A stretch of 64,000 bases of DNA from Lolium rigidum (lineage: Eukaryota; Streptophyta; Magnoliopsida; Poales; Poaceae), in NCBI RefSeq assembly GCF_022539505.1, contig NC_061512.1:255580510-255644509 (forward strand), read 5' to 3'. This document shows, one piece after another, positions 10,447 through 21,369 of the stretch (its first letter is position 1; each line of letters starts with the position of its first letter). The position numbers were made by a program, and so were the translations under genes. The notes below the pieces were generated by a model, which was given only the letters and a program-made list of their open reading frames with translations, searched no databases and was not told the DNA's origin.

Positions 10447-11845
10447 TGATACGTCCAAAACGTATCTACTTTCCCGAACACTTTTGCTATTGTTTTGCCT
10501 CTAATTTGTGTATTTTGGATGCAACTAACACGGACTAACGCTGTTTTCAGCCGAACTGTTCTGGTGTCTCGTTTTTGTGCAGAAATCCAACTTTCAGGAA
10601 AAACCTCGGGATTTTGACGAAAGGGCCTATTTTCCCAGAATAATGACGGAGCCGTAAGGGCAATTGAAGTGGAGGCCCGAGGGCCCCACACCACATGGCG
10701 GCGCGGCCCAGGGGGGGCCCGCGCGGCCATGTGGTGTGGCCCCCTCGGTTGGCCTCCGACGCCCCCCTTTGGACTACTTATTCGCCTCGACCTAAAAACG
10801 CACGGAGAGAAGTCGAAGTCGCCAGAAACCCTCCAGAACGCCGCCACATCGCGAAACTCCGTCGCGGGAGCCAGAAGTCTCCGTTCTGGCACTCCGCCGG
10901 GACGGGGAATTGGAGGAGATCATCACCGCCATCACCGCCAACGCCTCTCCATCAACCAGCAATGTTTCCCCCATCCATGTGTGAGTAATTCCCCCGCTGT
11001 AGGCCGAAGGGGATGGTAGGGATTGGATGAGATTGGTCATGTAATAGCATAAGATTGTTAGGGCATAGTGCCTAGTGTCCGTAGATGGTACTTTTATGAT
11101 ATTGTTGCAACTTGTTATGCTTAATGCTTGTCACTAGGGCCCGAGTGCCATGATCTCAGATCTGAACATGTTATTATTCCATCATGATATTCGTTGTTTA
11201 TGATCTTACCCGCAAGTTGTATACACATGTCGCTGTCCGGAACCAATGGCCCCGAAGTGACAGAAATCGGGACAACCGGAGGGGATGGTAGTGATGTGAG
11301 GATCACATGTGTTCACGGAGTGTTAATGCTTTGCTCCGGTACTCTATTAAAAGGAGTACCTTAATATCCAGTAGTTTCCCTTGAGGCCCGGCTGCCACCG
11401 GCTGGTAGGACAAAAGATGTTGTGCAAGTTTCTCATTGCGAGCACGTACGACTATAATTGGAACACATGCCTATTGATTGATTAGTACTTGGACACCGTT
11501 TTATTATTATCTGCAAATGCCCTGCTATGATTGTTACATGAGTTTCTCTCATCCATGCAACGCCCGTCATCCGTCCCCGTGCCTACAGTATTTTAATCCT
11601 GCTGTTTACTAAAATCACTACTGCTGTCTTTGTTACTCTGCTGCTGTTATTTCACTACTGCTGCTACTATAAAACTGTTACTACTGATAAACTCTTGCGA
11701 GCAAGTCTGTTTCCAGGTGCAGCTGAATTGACAACTCCGCTGTTAAGGCTTTCAAGTATTCTTTGTCTCCCCTTGTGTCGAATCAATAAATTGGGTAATA
11801 CTTCCCTCGAAGACTGTTGCGATCCCCTATACTTGTGGGTCATCA
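10447..11845 (+). repeat. 3' LTR of the gene A element
   Basis: It is homologous to 2079-3440 with about 13 substitutions, four single-base indels and the 37-bp length difference. Its GC-rich foldback lies at about 10680-10744. It ends TCATCA at 11845, next to GCAGT of the gene A coding sequence. Confidence 0.93.
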
Positions 11846-12188
11846 GCAGTCCCCTTCGCCGCGGTCGGCGGGACCGGGTTGCGACCGCGACGACCTCACC
11901 GCGGAGGAGGAGGAGGAGGAGGAGGAGGAGGAGGAGGCGAAGAAGGAGATGGAGGAGGAGAGGGTCGTCGAGAAGCCGGCCGCGTCGGCGGAGCTGGACA
12001 GGAGGGCGAGGAAGCGGTACCGGCGCCTCTCGGAGCTCTACGCCGCCACGAGCCCCGTGGCCTCCGCCTCCTCCGACGCCGCGAAGACGAAGAAGCGTAA
12101 GCGGTCTCTCCCCCGCCACGAAGCGTTCGGGTCCTCGTCGCCGTCGGGGTCGTCGGTGGAGCCGACGAGGCACGGCGGAGACTACTAG
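11846..12188 (+). pseudogene. Gene A, 3' half
   Basis: This is the continuation of the frame that starts at 1888. It begins in a Ser/Pro-rich stretch, followed by an acidic run of eleven glutamates encoded by GAG repeats (about 11909-11940). The C-terminal block RKRYRRLSELYAAT aligns with KRYRLIAEIYAAT of gene B. A lysine/arginine-rich tail (KTKKRKR) could be a nuclear localisation signal. The stop is TAG at 12186-12188. No in-frame stop or frameshift is visible, so the insertion looks like the only lesion. A truncated or chimeric transcript from this half is possible but not shown by the sequence. Confidence 0.8.
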
Positions 12189-13928
12189 AGAGACAAAACC
12201 AGTCGTTTAGAAGGGCTTTTGTGTAATTACGCCGCGCTCGTGGGCTCCGCGAGTCCCGGCTCCACTTTCGCTAGCTTAGCGGCCGATCTTTTCGGGGAAG
12301 AAACGGAAGACGACAAAACGCAGCTTGTACAGGAAGGCGCAAAAAAAAAAGGAGGTTAGCCTAGCGCGTCCTCCGCTTTTGAATTTTGAAATTTGAATCT
12401 CTTCTGGGCCGGCTTCCGTTTTGAGATCCCGAAAGATTTCGCCGTTCCCTCCTACGCGATTTGAATTCCTAGCAAGTGATCCTCTCCCCCACCCAGTAGC
12501 AGCGCGTGCGATCGTTAATGCTCGGTCTACACGGCGTACCGCGTACGTGCAATTTGCTTGCGACTACACGGCGATGATCTTGCCATGCTCTCTCACGGAA
12601 ATGAACTCCATTTATGTTCTGGAGATACTATGTTTTATGGAGGATCTAGCTACAAAGATGTAAGAGCATCGCCGTGTGATTTGCTCTGTTCGTGTCATAC
12701 GTCATCATGTCCAATTTTGCACCCTGATTTTGATTGAAAAATTGAACTAGATCTTCATTAATTTAAGCCATAAAAGGGCAAAATAAACCTTATTTAGGCA
12801 CGAAACCGGTGAGATTTAACCTAAACCTAATAAAAGTTTACATCAACCAAACCGTAGGCAAGGGTTTGGGTTGGCTGCTGGTGGTGGTCGTAGGGGTCGT
12901 AGCCGTGCTTGTTGTTGCTCTCCACCTTGATGTTGATGGGTGTGCGGGTCGTGGTCCTCACCGCCAATGACCAATGGTGGGCCGTGGGAGTGGGGGGAGA
13001 GACAGGAGGAAGCGCGAGGTCCACTGTGGGCATTGCGCCTCCTCCCGTGGGGAGAACTGGTTCGGAGGGTTGGCTTCCCTCTAGTAGTGCCTTCCGGGCG
13101 GGCAGCCGTAGCTCTAACCGCATCCTCTTGCTTGCTCGCCGCCAACAACGCCTCCTCGAGCCAGGTCGCATCCCTGGCAGCCTCCTCCCGTGCCCTTGTC
13201 ATTTCAAGGAATGCCTCTCTCTCGGCTAGGTGGGGCCAGTAGCCAAGTTCCTCGAGTTCTAAGGCCTCGATCGATGGTGGCCTCCAGGTCTCCGTCCTCC
13301 TTCGTTGTTGGGGTTGTTGTGGCGGTGGCGGTGCCAGAAAGGCTACCTAGTCCTCGAGCTGGTGGAGTACGCGACGTCCTCCTCCATTGGCGCTGGCTCC
13401 ACCGTCGCTGCTTAAGACGCGAAGTTGGTGCGTCGTTGCTAGTCGTGCTCCCACTCGAACCATCGCTCCCATTGGAGAAGTCCATCTACGCATGCAGGGT
13501 CGTCATGCAGGTCGGACGGCAGGTAGGGGCAACAACGATGGATATCAAACCAGCGCACGCGGCCAAAGGCGGGGATCGAGTTGCCGAAATGCACTTTTGA
13601 TCTCATGTGCATATGCTCCTTTATTTAAAAAATAAATTGTTAAATGTTAAAAAAATTAGGAAAAATATTTCACATGTATATCTCCACATTGTATGTGTGT
13701 ACGCAATGTGTCGCTGAAAACCGATGTTTTTTGCGCCTTTACACCGGCTGCATAAAAGGTTGGTTTTTGCTGAACAAACGTAGAACGTGAAGATATACAC
13801 ATGGTATTTTATTTTATTCTTTTGTTATTTTGAAAAATGTTTGAAATGCATTTCAAATAAAGAGACCATATACAAATGGGAGCCAAAACGCCACGTCCAT
13901 CGAGTTGCTGTTTGTTGCAGCCTGAGCG
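12189..13928. other. Gene A 3' flank and unidentified GC-rich block
   Basis: 12189-12660 is a plausible 3' UTR and flank. About 12543-12596 reappears at 15298-15350 with roughly 80% identity. 12830-13590 is GC-rich with open frames on the minus strand (including an Ala/Glu/Arg-rich ORF at 12843-13202), but stops interrupt the longer minus-strand reading. It may be a fragment of a repeated grass ORF; I cannot assign it. 13600-13928 is AT-rich without features. Confidence 0.45.
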
Positions 13929-15245
13929 ATTTTTTTTTAAACGAGCCAAAAGCTTTGCCTTTCATCGATATAGGAGAAAAGAGTTGGCCCGTTTATGAGG
14001 AAAACTGGCCGAAAATCCGTTACAACATGACACCAGATGCTAGCCCCGAGGCTGCGCTCCACACGGGTCGACGACCAGCCAGGTCGACACCACACCTCAA
14101 CGCAACAGGCGGAGGCGAAAGACTGGAGCTACCGTTCCAACTACCACATCGGCCCCGAGGCCGCGCCCCGCCTGGACGAAGACGAACCCGCCTGGCCAAA
14201 ACCACCAAAACACTCCACAAGTCCCTTTATCCGGTGGACATCCAAAGCAAGGCCTCAAGAGGCAAAGCGACGCAAGAGCGCCGCTCGCGCCCGATCCCGT
14301 GAGGGATCTAGGGTTTCCCCCGAAGAGCCCGAGCGGAGAACAAGAAACACCCGCTTCGACGACGCCTTCAAGAAGTATGCGGCACCCACAGGTGTCGCCG
14401 TCGTCGGTCCTGGCCGGCCGCCAAGACAGAGCTTTCGCACAGCGAAGAGTTCCAAGACCTCGCGCCCGCCAACAAGGACAGGCACAAACCACCACCTTCA
14501 ACCGCTGAGCAACCTCCTAGCCAACTTGTAGCCGCCGACGCGCAGAGGGCAGCCCATCCCGAAGCCAACGGAGTACCACCGAAGAACACCGTGGGCGCCA
14601 CCGGAATGCCACATAGAGGGGATGCCGACCAACTCCGACACGGGGCTCGAGGACGAACGCCGAAGTCCGCAGACATGAACTCCCCGCACCACCCGAAAGC
14701 CGCCACCACACAGCCAACCCGGCCCATGACCGGCCAGCACCGCGCCACCCCAACGCCATGACGGAGACACCGCCAACGCCAATAGCGGCCGCGGCCCGCA
14801 TGGCCCGACAGGCCCAGATCGGGGCCCGCCCATCGCCGAGCCTCCCGAAGCAGCACCGCCGCCAAGGCCTCCGGCAGGCTCCTCCGCCCACGCGGCCACC
14901 GCAGCCACCGCACATGCAAACCACCACGCCGCCGCAGCTCGGGGCCGCCGCCGCAGCTCGGGGCCGCTGCCCCGACATCACGTCAGAACTCCTCCGTACC
15001 CGCCAGGAGCACCTCGCCGCAGCCGACAGGCCCAGATCGGGGGCCGCCCATCGCCGCAGCCTCCCGAAGCAGCATCGCCGCCAAGGCCTCCGGCAGGCTC
15101 CTCCGCCCACGCGGCCACCACCGCAGCCACCGCACATGCCCACCATCATGCCGCCGCAGCTCGGGGCTGCCGCCCCGGCATCACGTCAGAACTCCTCCGA
15201 AAGCCGCCAGGAGCGATCAGTAATGCGAGGTCTTCGGTTTTGATG
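13929..15245 (-). mobile_element. Probable retroposon with LINE-type 3' tail
   Basis: A T-run at 13931-13938 followed by AAACGAGCCAAAAGCTTTGC is the reverse complement of the poly(A) end and terminal sequence typical of grass LINEs, so the element would read on the minus strand. The rest (14100-15240) is GC-rich and noncoding as far as I can see. It contains a tandem duplication of about 218 bp (14807-15024 and 15025-15215). The 5' end and target duplication could not be fixed. Confidence 0.45.
14807..15215. repeat. Tandem duplication, unit about 218 bp
   Basis: The phrase GACAGGCCCAGATCGGGG starts at 14807 and again at 15025, and the following sequence is nearly identical through CTCCTCCG...CGCCAGGAGC in both copies. 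Confidence 0.85.
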
Positions 15246-15358
15246 GGATAGAAGCTGATTTGTCCTGATGTGAAGTTTGACAGACCAAGAATATCGGAGT
15301 ACGTACATTTTGCTTGCAACCACACGGCAATGATCTTGTCATGCTCTGACCAAAATTA

Positions 15359-15908
15359 GAGCATCTCCAGTCGCGTCCCCCAAAGCATCCCCAAACCACG
15401 CCGGCTTGAGCGTTTGGGGGACGTGTTTCGTTCGTGCCGCGTTTGGGGGACGTCGCTCCCCAGCCGCGTCCCCCAAACGCCTCAAACATTAAAAATACTT
15501 TTTTATATTTTTATTTCAATTTCCACAAACTAATACATAACTGGGATTGGTTTACACGAAGACATAGTTTGGAACATAGCTAGGCACGACGAGACGCGTC
15601 GTTGCGCCTCTGCGGGAACTGCACCGTCGCTGCGCGCCAATAACTTCCGTCGCGAGGTAGGCGACGGTTAGGTTAAAATTTATTGTGCTGCTGACGGGTT
15701 GGCCCCACCAATCCCTGCCTTGCTTTTCGGTGTGTCCGGTGTCCCCGGTGCGTCTCCTGTGGGGCGGGGACGGGCTCGAGGCGCCGGACACCGTATCGGG
15801 GCGCGCCGGACAAAATTCGACTTTAGGGGACGCGGCTGAAACCGTTTTCGGTCCGGCGCGCCCCAAATTGCTTTGGGGGACTCTTTGGGGACCCAACTGG
15901 AGATGCTC
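15359..15908. mobile_element. PIF/Harbinger-type MITE
   Basis: The 550-bp element has terminal inverted repeats GAGCATCTCCAGT and ACTGGAGATGCTC, flanked on both sides by the trinucleotide TTA (15356-15358 and 15909-15911). A 3-bp TTA duplication with these termini is characteristic of Tourist/Harbinger elements. No transposase ORF is present, so it is non-autonomous. It sits next to the small duplicated fragment of the gene A flank. Confidence 0.85.
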
Positions 15909-16102
15909 TTAACCCGATTTATGTCGTATGGCCGTGATTTTGATGGAGTAGAATTTTCTGCATATCCTCGTGGAGGTCTTAACTGCTACCTGCAAGACTA
16001 CCCGTAGGGCTGTAGGCAGTTGGCTTAGCCTGATCTTATCTTGCCAAGGCGAAGCAAAACACTAGCAAACTATGAAACGAGCTATTCTTAATTACATATG
16101 AA

Positions 16103-16233
16103 TGTTAGAGTATATATCTGTATATTGTAGTTTCTCCATATGTTAGGGGGATTCCTGCATATTTGCACCTGTACATGTACTATATATTGTGGCCTTTGGC
16201 CCCCTGGTAATACATCAAGCATATTGTCTAACA
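16103..16233 (+). repeat. 5' LTR of gag-less Copia
   Basis: TGTTAGAG...TCTAACA, 131 bp, directly followed by the tRNA-Met primer site. Confidence 0.93.
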
Positions 16234-16417
16234 TGGTATCAGAGCCCCAGGTCTCGAGTTCAAATCCTGGCTTTCACATGGTTTTCGCAATTAAGCCTAA
16301 AAATTGCTGTTGCCCCCCTCTATAGCCACCGCTGTTTCGGTGTGCTCTTCTTCTTCCACGTGTTGACTTTCTCTTCTCCCGTCACACGCGAGTGGGGGTG
16401 TTGTGAAGTGTATATGT
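16234..16417 (+). other. Leader derived from a TRIM element
   Basis: From the primer site to about 16398 this matches the B-type internal region of the TRIM array (for example 22306-22512) almost base for base, including the TRIM polypurine tract GAGTGGGGGTG. The next 19 bases (16399-16417, TGTTGTGAAGTGTATATGT) match the start of the TRIM LTR. Copia coding sequence (PDVSHVPRLQMNLFS) begins right after it. Confidence 0.85.
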
Positions 16418-19375
16418 TATCCCTGATGTTTCTCATGTTCCTCGCCTTCAGATGAACCTTTTCTCTGCTAGCCAGCTCACCGATTCTGGTTGTCGTGTCA
16501 TTCTTGACGCTGAGTCTTGTGCGGTTCAGGATCGTCGCACACAGGCCCTGGTTGGAGCTGGCCCTCGTAGCCGTAAGTCTCCGGGGCTTTGGGAGTTAGA
16601 CTGGCTTCGTGTTCCTTCCGCTGCCACTCCATCTGACAGTTCTCCTCCGATTGTTGCCTCTGTCACCGGCTCTTTTTCAGCAGTGGCATCATCGTCTTGG
16701 TCACCTTTGTGACTCTCGCCTGTCGTCTTTGGTTCATCGTGGCCTTCTGGAGTCTGTCTCTGGAGATGGGTCGTTACACTGTCAGGGATGTAGGTTAGGC
16801 AAACAGATTCAGCTTCCCTATCCTATTAGTGTGTCTATTTCTCAGCGACCGTTCGATTTAGTCCATTCAGATGTTTGGGATCCGGCTCCCTTCGCTTCGA
16901 AAGGGGGCCATCGATACTATATCTTATTCATTGATGATTTTTCACGGTACACACCGGGTGTTTTTCATGCACTCTCGCAGGTGAGGTGCTCTCTATTTAT
17001 CAGCGTTTTGCGGCCATGGTCCGCACTCGCATTCCTCACCCATTCGCGTGTTGCGTGCTGATTCTGCTGGTGAGTATATCTCCCAGCACCTTCGTGGTGT
17101 CCTTGCTGAGGAGGGTACCCTCGCTCAGTTTTCTTGTCCCGGCGCGCATGCTCAATATGGCGTCGCCGAGCGTAAGCATCGTCATCTTCTTGAGACCACC
17201 CGTGCTATGATGATTGCTTCTTCTCTTCCACCACATTTCTGGGCTGAGGCTGTTGCTACGTCGGCCCACCTCATTAACATTCAACCTTCCGCTGCTCTAC
17301 AGGGTGGCATTCCTCTCGAGCGTCTCTCTGGTGCTTCTCTAGACTACTCGACTCTCCGTTCATTTGGTTGCGTCTGCTATGTCCTTCTGCCTCCTCGCGA
17401 ACGCACCAAACTGACCGCTCGATCCGTTGAGTGTGTTTTTCTCGGATACGGTGATGAGCATAAGGGCTATCGCTGTTGGGACCCCGTTGGTCGTCGGATG
17501 CGCATCTCTCGTGACGTCACGTTTGATGAGACGCGTCCCTTCTATCCTCGCCCCACCTCGGGTACTTACCCGGTGGATGATATTTCTTTTCTTCTTTTTC
17601 CGGATGCACCCCCTGTTGTCCATCCTCCCCTCCCTCCTACTTCTGATGCGCCCCCTTCGGCGCCATCCTCTCGTTCGTCTAGTCCACCTAGTACTCCTCG
17701 TTCTCCGGCTTCGGCTCCTTTCGATGCTGTCCCATCTTCCTCTTCTTCTGATGACTTGTCTTCTGCAGATGAGCCTCCCCCTTCACGGCCTGTTCGTCAG
17801 CGTCGTGCTCCACTTCGTTACTCTCCTAGTCAGTATGGTCTCTCTGTCGTTTCCGAGCCGACTTCTTATCGGGATGCCGAGCGTCATCCTGAATGGCAGC
17901 TTGCCATGGCAGAGGAGATCGCTGCGCTTGAGCGCACTGGCACTTGGGATCTTGTTTCTCCCCCTTCTGGTGTTCGTCCTATCACGTGTAAGTGGGTCTA
18001 TAAAATTAAGACTCGCTCTGATGGATCTCTTGAGCGCTATAAAGCGCGTCTTGTGGCTCGTGGCTTTCAGCAGGAGCACGGTCGTGACTATGATGAGACT
18101 TTTGCCCTTGTGGCTCATATGACTACTGTGCGTACCCTTCTTGCTCGTTGCTTACGTTCGCCGATGGTCTGTCTCCCAGCTTGATGTTCGAATGCTTTTC
18201 TTAATGGCGAGTTGAGTGAGGAGGTTTACATGCAGCCTCCTCCCGGGTATTCTGTTCCCGATGGGATGGTTTGTCGTCTTCGACGTTCTCTCTATGGTCT
18301 CAAACAGGCCCCTCGTGCCTGGTTTGAGCGCTTTGCCTCTCGTGGTGACTGCTGCTGGTTTCTCTCCTAGTCTTCATGATCCAGCACTTTTCGTTCACAC
18401 TTCTCCTCGTGGACGCACCCTTCTCCTTCTCTATGTTGATGATATGATCATTACGGGTGATGATCCTGAGTATATTGCCTTTGTAAAGGCTCGTCTTCGT
18501 GATCAGTTTCTCATGACTGATCTTGGTCCTCTTCGCTATTTTCTTGGGATTGAGGTTTCCTCCACTTCTGATGGCTTTTCTATCTCTCGGGAGAAGTACA
18601 TTCAGGATCTTCTTGCTCGTGCTGCTCTTGGGGATGAGTGCACGGTTGATACTCCTATGGAGCTTAATGTTAAGCTTCGTCCCTACCGATGGTGATCCTC
18701 TTCCCGATCCCACACGTTATCGCCATCTTGTTGGGAGTCTTGTTTATCTTGTTGTCACTCGTCCCGATATTTCTTATCCTGTTCATATTCTGAGTCGGCT
18801 TGTCTCAGCTCCTACCACTGTTCACTACAGTCATCTCCTCCGTGTTCTTCGTTACCTTCGTGGCACGATCACTCGTCGCCTTTTCTTTCCTCGTTCTAGC
18901 TCTCTCCAGCTCCAGTGCTACTCGGATGCTACGTGGGCGAGTGATCCGCGTCGTTCACTTTCTGCTTACTGTGTGTTTCTTGGTGGTTCGCTTGTTGCTT
19001 GGAAGACGAAGAAATAGGTAGCGGTTTCTCGTTCGAGTGTTGAGGCTGAGCTACGGGCTATGGCTTTGTTGATTGCTGAGGTGACCTGGTTACGGTGGTT
19101 GCTTGCAGATTTTGGGGTCTCTGTTACGACACCCACTCCACTTTTGTCCGACAAGTACAGGTGCTATCGTATTGCACGTGATCCGGTCAAGCATGAGCTG
19201 ACCAAGCATATTGGTGTTGATGCTTTTTATACACGTGCTCAGGTGCAGGATGAGGTTGTTGCGGTTCATTATGTGCCTTCAGATTTGCAGTTGGCGGATT
19301 TCTTTACAAAGGCACAAACTCGAGCGCAGCATGACTTTTTACTCTCCAAACTCAGTGTTGTGGATCCACCATGAG
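16418..19375 (+). pseudogene. pol: Copia pol remnant (integrase, RT, RNase H)
   Basis: In order it contains a pre-integrase region (MNLFSASQLTDSGCRVILD), GAG-pre-integrase (WHHRLGHLC), the integrase core (DVWD, FIDDFSRYT, RADSAGEY and YGVAERKHRH), a Ser/Pro-rich linker, reverse transcriptase ([34 protein letters not shown]) and RNase H (CYSDATWASDPR, then AELRAMALL). The YVDD catalytic motif at about 18432 is intact. The reading is broken by frame changes near 16680, 17000, 18170, 18340 and 18680 and by an in-frame stop at 19015. It is therefore inactive. Confidence 0.9.
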
Positions 19376-19387
19376 TTTGAGGGGGGG

Positions 19388-19518
19388 TGTTAGAGTATAT
19401 ATCTGTATATTGTAGTTTCACCATATGTTAGGGGGCTTCCTGCATATTTGCACATGTACATGTACTATATATTGTGGCCTTTGGTCCCCTGGTAATACAT
19501 CAAGCATATTGTCTAACA
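19388..19518 (+). repeat. 3' LTR of gag-less Copia
   Basis: 131 bp, four differences from the 5' LTR, followed by the ATGAA target duplication. Confidence 0.93.
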
Positions 19519-19549
19519 ATGAACACATAGCTAAAAGTATCACTTTGGA

Positions 19550-19934
19550 TGCCGGGCTACATGCAATCCGTTATTTTTGAGAAAGAAATAGAAACATTTC
19601 AAAGTTTTAAAAAGTTATAAAAATATTCTATTAAAAATCTGGATGTAAATAATGTTAGGCAACCATATGAAATCTGGACTCCAAAATATATTATAGTCTA
19701 GGATTAATAAAAATGACAGAATCTGAGGAATTTGGAGGTTTCAAAGTTTGCACTATTTACTAATTTAAATGTCTGATTTTGTCTTTTTTTTGCATCCCAA
19801 AATCTTGTGTATGTCGAGGTGGGATTTTTTCATGTTAGTAGAGTACATTATTTCTTAGATGTAGAATTTTTTTTTCTGAATTTATTGGAACTTCAGAATG
19901 CAGTTTTTTCAAAATAGGCTACCTGTAGCCCGGG
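19550..19934. mobile_element. Candidate MITE
   Basis: An AT-rich segment of about 385 bp is bounded by the imperfect inverted repeats GCCGGGCTACATG and CTGTAGCCCGGG (11 of 13 positions pair). No target duplication could be fixed, so the class is open. Confidence 0.4.
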
Positions 19935-20960
19935 ACCAATACGTCCGCACTCAGCCTACTTCACCAATACAGATATGCATCTTTTGAGGGTTTTTTGTGT
20001 GCTTTTTTTGGAGCGTGCGTAAAACACACCTGCAGGAAGGCTTTTCATGTTTTTGTTTTCGAGATCTTGTTTTTGTGAGAGCAAAGGCGCATGCCTGATG
20101 GTGGTGTACAAAGCTGAACATTTCCTTTCTCTTCCACACGATTTAGTCTTCTTATTCAGTTAGCCGACACACAATGATCAATTGGTAGTTATAAACACTC
20201 TGTAAACTACAGTATATTCTTGGCACTCGAAATGGCCGCTGGTTGTTCACACACCGAGAACCATTAGCGCGTACTAGATCACATCCAGATATATACGGAC
20301 GGAGGGACGAAAGCCGGCAGCAGCTTGCTTTCTTGCTGATGAAAGGCTCCTCTTTTGGTTGCTGATACGGGGAAGCTTGGTGGAAGCCATGAGATGTTAA
20401 GCTGAAGAAGCAATGCCATTCTTGGCAACAGGTACACGTCGGAACCGATCCATAGCAAAACACGGACCTGTATAAACCATGATTACTTAGTTCCATCCAT
20501 AACCTCCATTTCCCATGTAATTGCAGAGTTGTGCGGGGGCGCCGCTGGTAGGTAATTGCAGAGTTTGTAAGACGTCTGATGTAAATGAGATTAACCGTGT
20601 GTTAGATCGATTCGACCGACACAAGCAGGATACTTTGCTGCCTACACCAAGTAGAATTAAACAATCCTAAAACTTGTGTTTGGAAGCAATGCAAGGTTTG
20701 GCTTTCCTTTACATGGAAAACTCATGACTTGGGGCTTCTTCGTGGAAACAAGGCGATCTTTTTTGCTTGTCACAGAAGGCAATTTGTATGTTCTTAGCTA
20801 CATATTGTTTTGACACACTTCTAGTCAGTTTGCATGCTTTTTTGGAGAAACCTTATGGTCAAGATTTAGTATAAAATTTAACAATTAAGCACTTTATATT
20901 GGGTATAAGACTGAATTAAGGGTGAGGCATCACTCCGTGCACAAGCCAGAGGTCTGATGT
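19935..20960. other. Intergenic, nothing recognised
   Basis: No domain-bearing ORF, RNA gene or clear repeat was seen in this interval. Confidence 0.5.
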
Positions 20961-21369
20961 GTTTTTTTTTTGAGGATGAACAGTGGGTTTCCCCACTGTG
21001 TATTTTTTTATTTATTTTATATAAGAGTCCAACAATAACAAAAGAACAACTACAAAGGTGCTAGAGAAGAGCACCTAAGAAAACATAAAAAAACCTATCT
21101 GAAAAAACTTCAAAAAAACCCTCAAATGAAGAGTTTCACCCAATTTGCAAGCCCTGCATAAGATTTCTTTTTTGCCTTGAAAACCAAGAGAGCCAACTCC
21201 TTCTTGAATAATTTCTTGCATCTATAAATATTGGGATCAATGCCCTTGAAGAGATAATCATTTCGAGTTCTCCATATTGCCCAACAGCCAAGGATAATAA
21301 TGTCCAAGGCAAAAGACTTCCCAAGAGCAGCAGAGAGAGAGCTAATAGCCTCTTCATGAAAAGAAGATG
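20961..21369 (-). mobile_element. LINE 3' end fragment
   Basis: Read on the minus strand it ends in a poly(A) (T-run 20962-20971). Just inside is the stem-loop ACAGTGGG/CCCACTGT (20980-20999). The minus-strand ORF down to 21122 encodes IILGCWAIWRTRNDYLFKG, the conserved C-terminal end of plant LINE ORF2 proteins. The TRIM array is inserted immediately after it at 21370; the 5' remainder of the LINE was not recognised beyond the array. Confidence 0.75.

Larger units (their letters stand above)
2079..11845 (+). mobile_element. Gypsy-like LTR retrotransposon (gag-pro-ORF3, no RT/integrase) inserted in gene A
   Basis: The element has two LTRs of 1362 and 1399 bp, both starting TGATACGTCC and ending TCATCA. 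A tRNA-Asp primer site lies at 3452-3469 and a polypurine tract at 10432-10445. The flanks read GCAGCT on the left and GCAGT on the right, a near-perfect 5-bp target duplication with one base of difference. The internal 7 kb encodes degraded gag and protease, a noncoding spacer, and a third ORF, followed by 2.3 kb of noncoding sequence. No reverse transcriptase, RNase H or integrase was found, so it must have been mobilised by a relative. It resembles the large non-autonomous Gypsy families of Triticeae (Sabrina- or Fatima-like), but the family name is not established. I counted about 13 substitutions between the LTRs (about 1%), which implies a recent insertion. Confidence 0.92.
16103..19518 (+). 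mobile_element. Gag-less Copia retrotransposon with TRIM-derived leader
   Basis: Two 131-bp LTRs (16103-16233 and 19388-19518) begin TGTTAGAG and end TCTAACA. They are flanked by a perfect 5-bp target duplication ATGAA (16098-16102 and 19519-19523). The primer site is TGGTATCAGAGC (16234-16245, initiator tRNA-Met) and a G-rich polypurine tract precedes the 3' LTR. The internal region starts in the pre-integrase region, so gag and protease are missing. The LTRs differ at four of 131 positions (about 3%), so it is older than the Gypsy element in gene A. Confidence 0.92.

Noticed and set aside
10431..11040. Several overlapping ORFs of 82-153 codons in the LTRs
   Set aside because: They occur on both strands of a GC-rich hairpin region, repeat in each LTR and carry no domain.
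17048..18184. Intact Copia protein at 17048-18184
   Set aside because: It is only the middle of the integrase and start of RT; frameshifts on both sides and missing gag show it is part of a defective element.
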